Shown here: in pieces, positions 54,112 through 64,000 of the stretch
Layout of the letters: each line of letters opens with the position of its first letter
How positions within the stretch are numbered: the stretch's first letter is position 1
Source of the DNA: Cryphonectria parasitica EP155
Taxonomy: Eukaryota > Ascomycota > Sordariomycetes > Diaporthales > Cryphonectriaceae
Direction of reading: 5' to 3'
DNA length: 64,000 nucleotides
Assembly: GCF_011745365.1 (NCBI RefSeq)
Contig: NW_024468909.1
Coordinates: forward strand, 5,890,001-5,954,000
Notes under the pieces: generated by a model
What the model saw: only the letters and a program-made list of their open reading frames with translations
Told to the model about the DNA's origin: nothing
Databases searched by the model: none
Position numbers and translations under genes: made by a program

Positions 54112-55702
54112 TTCGGGCAAGAAGGAGGGGGAAAAGTACTGTTGGCTGAGGAGACCCCTAGTATACCCTCTCGCTAAGACAAAAAAGAAGAAAAAGTAAA
54201 AACTTGAAAGGCGTCCGTATAGTGGTGGGTGATTGATAGCCCCGTCGTCTGAAAGCAGGTCGACGCGTCCCATACATAGAACACGCGTCGAGATTTAATG
54301 GGTAAAAAGGTCACGATCGATAGGGAAAGATGACGGGCGGGTTGGCGGGGCACGCCGTCATCGGCACAGGGATCAGGGCGATCGGGTGGGTGCTGTCAGT
54401 TGCGCCCAGCGGGGTCTTCAGCGGACCCCCGTTTCTATGTTCCACGGCACGGTACCCCACCTATTGCGGACTCCCTAAACCCAACATACTTCTGGTATTA
54501 CTGTACTGTACTGCATGGTGGTGGAGGTGCTAATAGTAGTAGTGTCTTTCATGACTTTCATCTGGTGACAGCTATGCTACGGAGAGGAAGGGGAAGGGTG
54601 GGAAAAAAATGAGAGGAAACGTCAAAGGAAACAGCATGTTTATATATGCATCTATAGATATGCATCTATAGAGGAACAATAGTTGCTTGTGCGAGAATGT
54701 TAGTCTCATACTCCCAAGACAACTCGTACACGTCCTCAAAACATATCATTTCACTGCAGAGCATTTCCTACCGCTGAAGATAACCACTACATAAACAACG
54801 TGTTGAGTACTGGACAACATTGTAGAACCCAGACACAATTTCACTCCAGCCGTAAACATGAACTGGAACACTTCAGTCATCAGGGGACATAGCGCTCAGT
54901 ATCGACATCTGGGGCATATGCATAGTCAGAAGCGAGCTCCCAAAGACTAGAACTAGCTTTGCCCGACAGACGACGATGAGCACGTCCAGCATGGGCTCAT
55001 GAATGTTCCGATGGGCGACAGCAGATTCGTATTTGGCACTTGTCTGCGGGGGTGGCAGTCTAGAATGGTAGCGTAACGAATCGAGAGCAATGCTACTTTT
55101 AAGGCAGGCGATAGGCTTTCACCTCGAAGCTTTTCCAAGCTATGGCAGGACAGTATGCAGCCATGGGTTCTACGCTGAAACGAGTTTGAGAAATGGCCAA
55201 CGTATCTTGTTGATGCAACCTGCCTAAAGTTGACATACTATTGTCCCTCCGCTGGACTTGTTCTTCACGCTCAGTCAGCCTTGCCCGTCTTCCACCAACC
55301 TAGCAGCAGCCGAGAACCGACGCAAATAAGCAGGTGCTCGACGACGATGGAAGTCCCCGATTCAAGATGGACCTTGAAAGACTGCCCAGAGGGCAGCAGT
55401 GTAGTAGTGAGTGCGTGAAAGAAAAAGGAGAGGAAGTAAAGGAAGATAAATACGCCACATTGCTCCGAAGCTCCCAGAAATCCTTGTGTGAAAACACCTA
55501 TGCTCCCTGCCTCATGTCCATGTCCATGTCCACCCACCGATTTGTCGAACCCTGCGCATCTGTTCAATCTTACCTCTCAAGTTGTGGCATGATGCCCCCC
55601 CCCCCTCAAGCGTCGTTAATCAAAGCATCCTGATGGCCTCGGGTACCTCACCTTCCCAGCCACCACGTTCTTCCCCCTCCCCCTGCAGCGTGATCATCAT
55701 CG
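54112..55702. other. Intergenic upstream of hus1
   Basis: About 1.6 kb, holding the hus1 promoter and the RING gene's 3' flank. A 14-bp perfect tandem duplication at 54644 is listed separately. Small frames have no recognisable content. Confidence 0.6.
54644..54671. repeat. Perfect tandem duplication of 14 bp
   Basis: Two adjacent copies of ATATGCATCTATAG. Each unit contains an ATGCAT palindrome and a CTATAG palindrome. Confidence 0.95.
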
Positions 55703-56584
55703 TCATGAGAAGTGCTCAGCTCTTGTCTTCATCTTTGGCTCCTGCTGGTCATACCAGCCCAGGAATGTCCAGTCCGGGCCCTTGTTCGCGAGATCCCAGT
55801 GGCCGTAGGGACCGGGGACGGGGATCATACTGCTGCGGTGGGCCGACAGCCGTGGGGAGCTGGGAGAGATTATGTCGCCGCCGCCGTCGAGGTCTCCGTC
55901 CTCGTACAGCTCGCCGCTCTCGCTGTCCTCTTCGTCCTCGCGAGGCACCTTGATCTTCCTAATACGAGCAGCATCCAGCGTCAGCCTCGCCAGAGCAGCC
56001 GTGATATGGAGGATTTGTAGTGCCAACCTCATCCCCTTGGCGGTGCTGCTACCACCACCACCAGGGCTCCCGCCGCCCTGGTTCTCGCTATCGTCGCTGT
56101 CCCCACCTTCGGATGATCCCGACCCGCCACCACGATCACCCTTCCTCGCCGCGGCCTCGAGGACCTCCTGCCTACGCATGCGCCTCGCGTACTTGATCTT
56201 GCGGTGCCGGCAGAAGCTGCAGTCGGAGTATCGGGGCTCGTCGGGAAAGGCCTTGGCGGCGGCCTCGTCACGGCTCAGTCGGGACTTCTTGGGGTCGTAG
56301 AGCGAGGGCAGCACTGGGTGCTGGCAGGCGTGGAACAAGTCGGCCCGGCAGACGGGGCACATGGGCTTGTCGGTGATGGCGAGGTACCTCTTGATACACA
56401 CGCTGCCGAAGACGTGCCCGCAGGGTGTGACCGCGTAGCCCTCCTTGATGCCCTCCGGAGACCTGGTGCCCACGTCGACGGCACAGATGGGGCAGGTAGG
56501 GTCGAGGGCGAGGCGCTCGGGATGATCGTCGTGCCGCACGATAGAGATCCTGACGGCGGACTTGGCCAGCCGTACAGACTTCAT
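55703..56584 (-). CDS. RING-finger protein
   Basis: Single exon of 293 residues from the ATG at 56584 (MKSVRLAKSAVRIS). The frame is open to 57007, but the added part is low-complexity and resembles leader sequence. A RING lies at residues 31-79: CPIC, then CGHVFGSVC, then CPVC. The position after CGHVF that often holds a cysteine is Gly60, a variant common in fungal RING proteins. A second CxxC (CSFCRHRK) follows near residue 122. Then come a basic helix (YARRMRRQEVLEAAARKG), a Gly/Ser/Asp-rich linker, a helix-rich segment (LALQILHITAALARLTLDAARI) and an acidic stretch. RING proteins of this kind usually act as E3 ubiquitin ligases; substrates are unknown. Confidence 0.82.
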   Translation of the reverse strand: MKSVRLAKSAVRISIVRHDDHPERLALDPTCPICAVDVGTRSPEGIKEGYAVTPCGHVFGSVCIKRYLAITDKPMCPVCRADLFHACQHPVLPSLYDPKKSRLSRDEAAAKAFPDEPRYSDCSFCRHRKIKYARRMRRQEVLEAAARKGDRGGGSGSSEGGDSDDSENQGGGSPGGGGSSTAKGMRLALQILHITAALARLTLDAARIRKIKVPREDEEDSESGELYEDGDLDGGGDIISPSSPRLSAHRSSMIPVPGPYGHWDLANKGPDWTFLGWYDQQEPKMKTRAEHFS

Positions 56585-58885
56585 GGTCGACGAGGCCGAG
56601 GGCGAGACAATCAAGATGCAGTGAAGGAGGTTGGAAGTGTCTTTGAACGAGACTAGAGGGAAGATGAGAGGATGGATCAAAACAGCTCCGAGTGACGGGG
56701 CCCAGGAGGCTGGTGACAAGAACCAGGCTGGAGCTTGCGTCTTCTTTCTTCTTTGACTGGAAGATGATGAGACGGAGATGGAAGGGGCGAGGCTGCTCAA
56801 GGCACCAAGTGGCATGACAGAAGGACAGGAGCTGGAAATTCTCGCCCAGGTGGCAGGCAGTGTGAGTGACAAGTAACGTGGTCGGTGGGTAGCTGGGTGG
56901 GTGGGTGAGTGACACGCCTGTGCCCAGAGGTACCTAGGTACGAAAACAAGGTACTGGTACTGGCAGTAGTAGTCAACTTGTTGAGAGCCCCTCAGGCAGC
57001 TGGACAAAGTGTCGGCGCCAATGATCGACGACCAACGGCGTGGTCACAATCCCAAAGGCCTCTGCAGTAGCAAGAGGAGGGGCTGACTGGGCTGGGCCTA
57101 CTGAGGAGGTGGTGGGAAGGAAGTAAGAACAAGGCTCCGTCTGAGCTGGAAAGATAGCGGGGAGGGGGGGGGGAGGAGGAGGAGGAGGGGTTGGGGGTGG
57201 GGATGGGTGGGTGGAAGAGCAGGCTCGCAAACGACAGGAAAAGGAAAAGAAGAGATAAAAAACACAAAAAGAGTAAGCCAAGAGGGTCAGCCGCGGTGGG
57301 TTTAGCTACAGTTAGGTCAGGTTGGGATGAGATGTGTGAGGTGTAAAAGGTGTTGAGGTGTTGGCAAAATCAGTGAGTGGTAGCAGCATGTGGCGTGGTA
57401 CCCCCTCGATAAGCTGGGGCTGGCCCTTGCTACTACCGTCCAAAGTACTGCTATAGTACGTGCTTCTCTCGCTTTGCTCCCCCCCCCCCTCTCTTCTGTC
57501 AAGAATGCATCTGTGCAGTTCCACTCGAAACATTAGGACTAAAAAGTAAAATTCACAAAAATTCACAACAAGAGCCAGTCTGGTCTCAGATGCATTCTTT
57601 CCCATATCATGAAGACGTAAGCCTAAAGCAGGCAGACAGCATCGAGTCTCAAGTGGCAGGCAGCTGCAGTATGTCATAGTTCTCAGCATGCAGTATACTA
57701 ATGACTACCGTGGTAGTAGTAGTGCACTGCGGGAGGGAGGGGGAGGTCTACATAGTACGCAACCGGGATAGGCGGCAAGGGTGGAGGAGGCAAGGCTGGC
57801 TGGCGGCTAATTGGGCCCAACAAGGTTCCCAGTGCTGGTATCAGTGCAGGGCAAGGGGCTGGTATGCAGCAAGGCAACGTGGTGTAAGTCGGCTCTTGCC
57901 CGAAACGGAAAACTGTTGCAGCAAGAGGCTGGGAGCCTGTGGAGTATTGTCTACAGTACATAATTAGGTACTCAATATGTAGTATTGCATAATTCTGGGA
58001 GCAGATCAGCTCAGCTTCTCCTTTGGTCGTGACCTTCTTGTCTGCTCTTAACCATCACCGTCACACTCGCATTGAATTATGGATCTCGACAAGAGGCTGG
58101 CTTCGTATTATCTCTATAAAAATAGGAAATCCCCAGCTGCTTTCCGCTTTTGTTTCACCCTCGTCTTCCCGCCCCAGTTTAAGCAGCCCCCACTTGTTTA
58201 GGTACTCTTCCATGTTGCGTGTCCTCCACCACCTGACTGACCTGCAGACCCGTTCTGTGCCCAGGAGCTAAAATTGCTGTGCATGACCTGTCTCTACGTC
58301 GTAGATAAGTAACAACAAGCGGGTGAGGCCAGACTTATCACGAAAGCTACTGAGACGGTCTCATCGTATGAATAGTCTGGCATCTGACCTCCTCTATGGA
58401 CTCGATGGTCCTGCCATCGATCGTCAGTAGACCTGACTGAAGAAGCAGTGCGTACAGCTCTCAGGGTATAATTTTAACACCTCCCCACCCAGGCAGTACG
58501 TACTCATGAAATAAATCTTCTTATTCCCTCTCCTATTATCACCATCAATTCTGTGCATAATATGTATAGACAAGTTGTGCTTAAATCTCAACATTTATTT
58601 ATTTGAATACGGCTGACTTTAGTCTGAGTTCTGTATTGCATGACATGTACTGCTTTTGTGGGAAGGTGTTAAAATTGTACCCTGGGAGTCGTACGTATTC
58701 ACTGAACATTTGTTTCATAGATATTATTCACATCAATAACAGCCAGGAACCGAGACCTACCAGTGGTGGAGTGAGCCGTAGCGAACAGCCTAACGCCGTC
58801 GATGATTATGTACAATCAAGTTTTGTTTTGTATTATAGTCTGTCCAACCTAAAACCAGCACTACCAGAAGTGTCCAAAGAAACGT
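56585..58885. other. Intergenic upstream of the RING gene
   Basis: About 2.3 kb. It contains the RING gene promoter and several G/A-rich runs (57160-57210 and a C-run at 57480). An open frame in line with the RING protein extends to 57007 but looks like leader. No other gene was recognised. Confidence 0.55.
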
Positions 58886-59517
58886 CTACCTCGTTCGGGC
58901 CGGAGATTCCGCCTCATCATCGCTGTCATCCCTGAAGCCCTCTTCTAAGCTGTGTAGATATATCGTTAGTAGCTGCTTCACACGAGACCCCCTCGACTGG
59001 TTCAGTAAGGACTTACTCTCTGCTTAGTCTCCTCTCCAGATCCGGCCGCCCGCTACTCCTGCTCCGCCTTGCCTCCCTCTCCAGCCGTGCGCGCATGTCT
59101 TCGTCCTCGGGCACCTCGTCCAGCTCCTCGCCCTCGTCAGAGTTGTATCCGTTGTCCGACCCCGTGCCAACAGCTACCACCAGCCGGTCCTGTATCCTCT
59201 CGCGCCATGTCGAGGGCACGATCCACCGCGTGATGGCGTTTTGTACTCGGTACCGCAGCGATATCGTCCCCGAGGAGATGGACTCGAGCGGCAGATACGC
59301 GCCGTACCGGCTGGACCGATAGCGCTGCCAGAGGGGCAGGAGGATATAGGTCGCGAGGAGGAAGACAAGCAGGGCTGTTATCGCCGGGACGATGAGGGTC
59401 TAGTGAGGCCAAGAACGGCGGTCAGCACTCTTGAGCGTTGTATGAGAGAGCCCCGCTGGGGAATGGTGGAAGGGGGGGGGGTTGTCTTGCCTTTGCTGTA
59501 GAGACTGTCGAGCCCAT
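58886..59517 (-). CDS. Small single-span membrane protein with acidic cytosolic tail
   Basis: Exons 59491-59517, 59017-59399 and 58886-58949 give 157 residues. Exon 1 encodes only MGSTVSTAK. The protein continues TLIVPAITALLVFLLATYILLPLW in layout, one strong transmembrane helix at about 10-33, then QRYRSSRYGAYLPLESISSG, a basic/aromatic juxtamembrane region. IVPSTWRERIQDR follows. The tail is highly charged (DEGEELDEVPEDEDMRARLERE) and ends LSRDLEEGFRDDSDDEAESPARTR. All frames agree through both joins. The first intron has a GC donor; the second has a TACTAAC branch site. I recognise this as an uncharacterised conserved ascomycete membrane protein by layout, without a named family. Function is unknown. 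Confidence 0.8.
58950..59016 (-). other. Second intron of the small membrane protein gene
   Basis: GT-AG intron of 67 bp with GTAAGT donor, perfect TACTAAC branch site and CACAG acceptor, splitting an Asp codon. Confidence 0.92.
59400..59490 (-). other. GC-AG intron in the small membrane protein gene
   Basis: 91-bp intron with AAAG|GCAAGA donor and CTCACTAG acceptor, phase 0. No GT donor in reach keeps frame with MGSTVSTAK. A GTGCTGACC sequence about 30 bases before the acceptor is a good branch site. Confidence 0.8.
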
Positions 59518-61625
59518 CTTTTTCAGAAGAATTAATCTATCTGGAGATATGCGAAAAGACTATCAGGGGTGTGATCTCGAGAGGCGAGTTCTGGCAGAGG
59601 TGGTCGGGTCGGCGGCTCCGGATCGAGTGTTGCAGAGGAAAAGGAGGATTCGGTTCCAGAGTGGCAGCAGTCAGGTATGACCTGTGCCCTCTCGTTCAGC
59701 CCGTGTCACACGCATGCATGACAAGAATAGGAGATGTGTGTGTGTGCACGTATGGCAGACGTTCCTCTTATCGTGCCTACGAAGACCTCTCGAGACCAGA
59801 ACGAGGAAGGTTCGCAAGAGGAACACGACGCTTCAAACAAACGGGGCACTTGTCGTCAGCAAGATCGGGGCAAAAGCTACACTACGATCCGAACCCGCAA
59901 AGCAGGGGGTCGAGAACAAAATAAGAGGGTTAGGGTTTGGGAATGGACTCCTGTTCTAGAGGCAGTACTACGGCACTACTCAAGTACGGTCTTGGCCACG
60001 TTCCGAAGACCCTGACAAGCGGGATCGGTGGGGCCATGGGAAGGTTTATTAGGGTAAGCTCGTCGGAGATAGAACAAGTATAGGATAAATCAAAATACGA
60101 GCGACACAAAAGAAGAAGAAAAACAGGAAAAGAAGAGGGCGTGCGCTCAACGTGTGTGCTTGTCTACACAGTATATACTGAGGTATAATAAGTAATGACC
60201 AGGTTGGCGCAGCGGGATCGAGAATACAGGACCTCGAATCAGGCAATGCTTGAGATGTGATTTTTTGTTCCTCCTCGTCTGGTGAAGGAGCCAAACCATC
60301 ATACAGATACTTTTGTCTGATGTTTTCCGTAGTTTCTTACTACGGCTCGTCTGGGGGTGGGCTCTTCTTTGAAACCTTGCCCGTTTCATTGCGCAATATC
60401 AACCGCTGGTTGCATTGTCGATTTATTGGTACTGCCTCGTGGGAACCCCCCTTCTTCATGACTCGAATCATATGCGTCGCATAGTTCTGAGGGCACCAAA
60501 AGAACCGTCCATGTAGCAGACGGGTAAATTGCATCTGGATAGGATTGCGAATAGACCGAGGTACTTAGGAGTATGTATGACGAATGATGGATGATAAGTC
60601 AAATGATAGAAAAATTTAGCACTGGACCTTCAGGGCGGCCCCCCCCCCTCTCCTGGAACCAACAGCCAGCCATGTGCAAGCACACGAGAATGGAAGCAGG
60701 CCCTATTCCCCTTAGAGGGAAGATGGTTCTGTCCCTGCGCTTGCATACGTGCCCCTGAGTTCTTGTCCAGTTGGAGACTGGGGATTGGGGACCCTTGGTT
60801 GGTTGACTAGCATGGCAAGTATGGCTACATTGCTAAGCATAGCGGCCTCTAGCGGTAGGGCTTGCAGGCTGCAGGGCTCTTCAGAGGTGTGAGAGGTCGG
60901 GCTGCAACACGGGCCACCCGCACCCTCCCTGCTCGAGAACCATCAGCCCTCTCTCCACAACGCCCGTCGCTACGCTATTGACGCCTCGCTTCCTCGAAGG
61001 TTGAATCCACCCCCTGCATCCTCTCTCTCCATAGTCCCATGCCCGTTGCCGCAATCCTAGACCTCACCTCAAACTTTCGATGCGATCTGACAACTGCCTC
61101 CACCACCATCCCTCATCTGGGTTTTCTCCTTGTCAGATCCTCTCGATACAACAAACACATTTCACCACGACAGCAGAGGGCAAAGGGGTGTTTTCTGTTC
61201 GGGCAGCAGTAGGATTGGACCACTGCCACATGCTAGACGACGTCTGGACCATGCGCTCGCAGACCTCGCTGCGCGCATTCACCCATTGATCCAGATCCAC
61301 CCTCGCCGTCGTAATCACCACCTGCAACCCGACTGCGGATTGTAGGGCTACAATGCGATCGGCATTGAGACCCAGAACACCTTCGACACCTGACGACGAC
61401 CCCATCCGCCCCTGCGGAAATCGCTGACCTGGTGGCCTTCGACTTCGAGTCCCCTCTGCCCCCTCCGTCCTCGAATTTATACACACGCGCGGCCAGCCGA
61501 TTCCTTCGAGTCCAACAAAAGAAGACAAGAACCATCCAACCACTCATATTTATCGACATCATAGGCACACGAAATAGGCGACTGTCACGAGGGCGGCCGC
61601 CGTCGTCGTCCCGCCCAATCGCAAC
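59518..61625. other. Intergenic between the small membrane protein and the formin
   Basis: About 2.1 kb between divergent genes, so it holds both promoters. Two sequences stand out: a telobox-like motif and an A/B-box-like stretch with a T-run. The final 400 bp are C-rich and lead into the formin start. No protein gene was recognised. Confidence 0.55.
59927..59938 (-). promoter_or_regulatory. Telobox-like motif upstream of the small membrane protein gene
   Basis: AAACCCTAACCC on the minus strand, two overlapping telomere-repeat units, about 410 bp upstream of the ATG at 59517. Binding by a Tbf1-like factor is inference. Confidence 0.35.
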
Positions 61626-64000
61626 ATGGCCTCCCTTTTCTCTAGAGGCAAGCACAAGGACAAGAGGCACACCAGCGATGAGGGCAGGCACCTGGGCACA
61701 GGCCAGCAACAGGATGCTGCCAGTATCATCTCACGCTCCTCTCGGCACAACCGCGACTCGTCCGTCATATCCCTGGACCAACCGACGTCGCCTGAAGGAG
61801 GCGGCATCAACGAGATGGCCGGTGTCTTTTCGACCATACCTTATGATAGTACGTCGAATGGCCGACGCTCCCCAGTACCCATCGAATATCTACCAAAGGG
61901 GGACCAGACGCCGGTCCGGAGGGAACCCCTTCCACACCAGTTGAACAAGGCCACTGCGGACTTCCACCAGTATCCTACTTTTGATCCGTCCTCCCTACAG
62001 GGCTATGGCCAGCATCTCTCGGGGCCCCGGCCGCCGCCCGGGAGACATCTGTCCAACATGACCATGGCAACGACCGGCCGCTCGACGCAGCTCCAGCAAT
62101 GGGGTCCCGCCAGGGATAGCGGGTATACCGATTCTCATAATTCAAAATATAGTGCCTACGCGCCATCGATAGGAAGAAGCTCAGCAGACCAATCTAGCAT
62201 GCTTTCAGGTAATGGCGGATCCTATGACCTTTCCAACCTATCCAGTCGCTCATCCAGACCAGCACTGCCCAGCGCCTCTTCCCAGAGTAGCTACTCCTCT
62301 CACATTTCCACTCGGGAATCCCAGCGCCTGACCAAGTTTCCAGGAGGCCTCTCGCCGACCAGTCCCAACGATGCTTTCAACTTCCCTAAGCCCGACGACA
62401 AGCTGATCGACCAGATGTTCCTCCAGCTGATGCAAAAGCGCGGCTGGCACAACCTCCCGGAGCAGGCCCAGCGTCAGATGCTGGCCTACCCCTCCGCGAA
62501 GAAATGGACCCTGATCTACCAGGACAGACTCACCGAGTGGCAGGGCGAGCAGAAGAGGAGAATTTCGACGAAGCCGGGCTCCTATCAGACTTTCGACATC
62601 GCAGCGTCCGCTGCGGAGGAGGGCAGTCCCGAATGGTACGTTAGGAAGGTCATGGACAACAGTCTTGATACCAAGGGCCTAGGAAGTCTGGAGGTCAACC
62701 TGCGGACGCAGCAGATCGGGTGGGTGAGGCGTTTTATCGAATGTCAAGGCCAGGTCGCCCTGACGACTCTTCTTTTAAAACTGAACCGAAAGCAAGCAGC
62801 CGGGCCGGCAGCACCAGACGGTGCAAAAGCGCACCACGGCGATGCTAAGAGCCTCGACCGGGAGTACGATATCGTGAAGTGTCTGAAGGCGCTCATGAAT
62901 AACAAGTTCGGCGCAGACGATGCTCTGGCTCACCAACAGGTTATTATAGCATTGGCGACATCCCTCATCTCGCCGAGGTTAAGCACCCGGAAGCTGGTCA
63001 GCGAGGTCTTGACCTTCTTGTGTCATTGGGGCGACGGCGATGGCCATGTCAAAGTCATCCAGGCAATGGACAATGTCAAGAACCAGCACAACGAAAATGG
63101 CCGGTTTGACGCCTGGATGCGGCTTGTGGAGGTGACTGTCGACGGCCGAGGCAAGATGGGTAGCTTGGTCGGCGCCAGCGAGGAGGTTCGCAGTGGTGGT
63201 GTGGGCATGGAGAACCTGCTGATGGAATATGCCGTCGCGACGCTCATCCTCATCAACATGATTATCGACGCGCCGGAGAAGGACCTCCAGCTGCGGATGC
63301 ACATCCGCGCCCAGTTTGGAGCCTGCGGCATCAAGCGCATCCTGAGCAAGATGGAGTCGTTCCAGTACGACCTCATAGACAAGCAGATCGAGCGATTCCG
63401 CACCAACGAGGCCATCGACTACGAGGACATGCTCGAGCGGGAGAACAGCAGCATCAAGGACAGCATAGAAGCCGAAGTTAAGGACCTCACCGATCCTGTC
63501 CAGATCGTGGATGCTATCCAGATGCGCTTGCAAGGCACGAAGACGAACGACTACTTCGTTTCTGCGCTGCAGCATCTGCTCCTCATCAGGGACAATGATG
63601 GAGAGGAGAGGCTGAGGATGTTCCAGCTTGTGGACTCGATGCTGAGCTATGTCGCCATGGACCGGCGGCTGCCGGACATGGACCTAAAACAGAGCCTCAA
63701 CTTCACGGTCCAGAGTCTCCTGGACAAGCTGCACACGGACTCTGAGGCTCGGCAGGCCCTTGATGAGGCTCTGGAGGCCCGGCAGATAGCAGAAGCCGCG
63801 ATGGCCGAGAGGGACGAGGTCAAGGCGCAGCTGGAGCTCGGTGCTGACGGGCTCGTGGCGAAGCTGCAGAAGCAGCTGGACGAGCAGGCCAGGTTTATTG
63901 ACGCCCAGAAAAGACAGGCTGAAAACCTCAAGTCCGAGCTCGAAAATCTCCAGACCATCCGGGCCAAGGAAGCCCAGCGGAATGAGCTCGAGACCCGTGA
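61626..64000 (+). CDS. sepA: Formin (SepA/Bni1 type), 5' part; runs off the window
   Basis: The ATG at 61626 starts MASLFSRGKHKDKRHTSDEG, and the frame is open without introns to the window end (791 codons), so the FH1 and FH2 domains are beyond it. Formins nucleate unbranched actin at hyphal tips and septa under Rho control. Residues 1-245 are disordered and Ser-rich. The GTPase-binding region begins near 250: PKPDDKLIDQMFLQLMQKRGW, then YPSAKKWTLIYQDRLTEW, diagnostic of fungal Bni1/SepA. The FH3/diaphanous-inhibitory region runs to about 680 (VVDAIQMRLQGTKTNDYF, LNFTVQSLLDKL). A coiled coil follows from about 700 (LEARQIAEAAMAERDEVKAQLE). The symbol reflects the Aspergillus orthologue. Confidence 0.94.
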   Translation, partial: MASLFSRGKHKDKRHTSDEGRHLGTGQQQDAASIISRSSRHNRDSSVISLDQPTSPEGGGINEMAGVFSTIPYDSTSNGRRSPVPIEYLPKGDQTPVRREPLPHQLNKATADFHQYPTFDPSSLQGYGQHLSGPRPPPGRHLSNMTMATTGRSTQLQQWGPARDSGYTDSHNSKYSAYAPSIGRSSADQSSMLSGNGGSYDLSNLSSRSSRPALPSASSQSSYSSHISTRESQRLTKFPGGLSPTSPNDAFNFPKPDDKLIDQMFLQLMQKRGWHNLPEQAQRQMLAYPSAKKWTLIYQDRLTEWQGEQKRRISTKPGSYQTFDIAASAAEEGSPEWYVRKVMDNSLDTKGLGSLEVNLRTQQIGWVRRFIECQGQVALTTLLLKLNRKQAAGPAAPDGAKAHHGDAKSLDREYDIVKCLKALMNNKFGADDALAHQQVIIALATSLISPRLSTRKLVSEVLTFLCHWGDGDGHVKVIQAMDNVKNQHNENGRFDAWMRLVEVTVDGRGKMGSLVGASEEVRSGGVGMENLLMEYAVATLILINMIIDAPEKDLQLRMHIRAQFGACGIKRILSKMESFQYDLIDKQIERFRTNEAIDYEDMLERENSSIKDSIEAEVKDLTDPVQIVDAIQMRLQGTKTNDYFVSALQHLLLIRDNDGEERLRMFQLVDSMLSYVAMDRRLPDMDLKQSLNFTVQSLLDKLHTDSEARQALDEALEARQIAEAAMAERDEVKAQLELGADGLVAKLQKQLDEQARFIDAQKRQAENLKSELENLQTIRAKEAQRNELETR

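Noticed and set aside
56585..57007. N-terminal extension of the RING protein by 141 codons
   Set aside because: The extension is low-complexity, Ser/Pro-rich and lacks structure. The ATG at 56584 gives a compact start before the RING.
1..64000. CRISPR arrays, insertion sequences, bacterial operons, riboswitches
   Set aside because: The window is eukaryotic by intron structure and gene content; none of these was seen.

Overview
The window is nuclear DNA from a filamentous ascomycete (Pezizomycotina), most likely a sordariomycete. Genes are interrupted by short GT-AG introns (about 57-173 bp, one of 591 bp) and lie on both strands without operons. They include typical fungal orthologues: a SepA/Bni1-type formin, Sec16, Neo1, Med6, Hus1, Aim32, Cyc2 and an NAD-dependent formate dehydrogenase. 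Species cannot be fixed from the sequence alone.

Layout, left to right. 0-11 kb: the 3' part of an amino-acid permease (+), a medium-chain reductase (-), formate dehydrogenase (-, 4 exons) and a SAM methyltransferase (-). 10.5-14.7 kb: about 4 kb with no recognisable gene. 14.7-25.2 kb: a very large GHKL-ATPase protein ending in an HExxH motif (-), an MMtag-domain/RS-rich protein (-), Med6 (+), and a probable small four-CxxC protein (+). 25.6-33.1 kb: a tRNA-like element, a coiled-coil orphan (-), the DEAH helicase Dhr1/Ecm16 (-), and the proteasome assembly chaperone PAC3 (+), divergent from it. 35.3-40.1 kb: a small secreted cysteine-rich protein (+), then the tandem mitochondrial redox genes aim32 and cyc2 (+). 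40.3-51.8 kb: the flippase Neo1 (-) and Sec16 (+), divergent over a 1.3 kb shared promoter. 52.7-59.5 kb: Hus1 (-), a RING protein (-), and a 157-residue membrane protein (-) whose first intron has a GC donor. 61.6-64.0 kb: the 5' part of the formin (+), running off the window.

The genes are mostly housekeeping: transport, one-carbon metabolism, transcription, ribosome biogenesis, proteasome assembly, mitochondrial redox, secretory traffic, DNA damage checkpoint and actin polarity. There is no secondary-metabolite cluster, no recognisable transposon, and no compact novel multi-gene system. The less ordinary items are the GHKL-ATPase/HExxH protein, the small CxxC protein with a duplicated C-terminal repeat, the secreted cysteine-rich protein with an inverted repeat abutting its TATA box, and two tRNA-like Pol III-type sequences. 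Splice sites were placed by eye from frame, donor/acceptor consensus and family knowledge. No database search was run.
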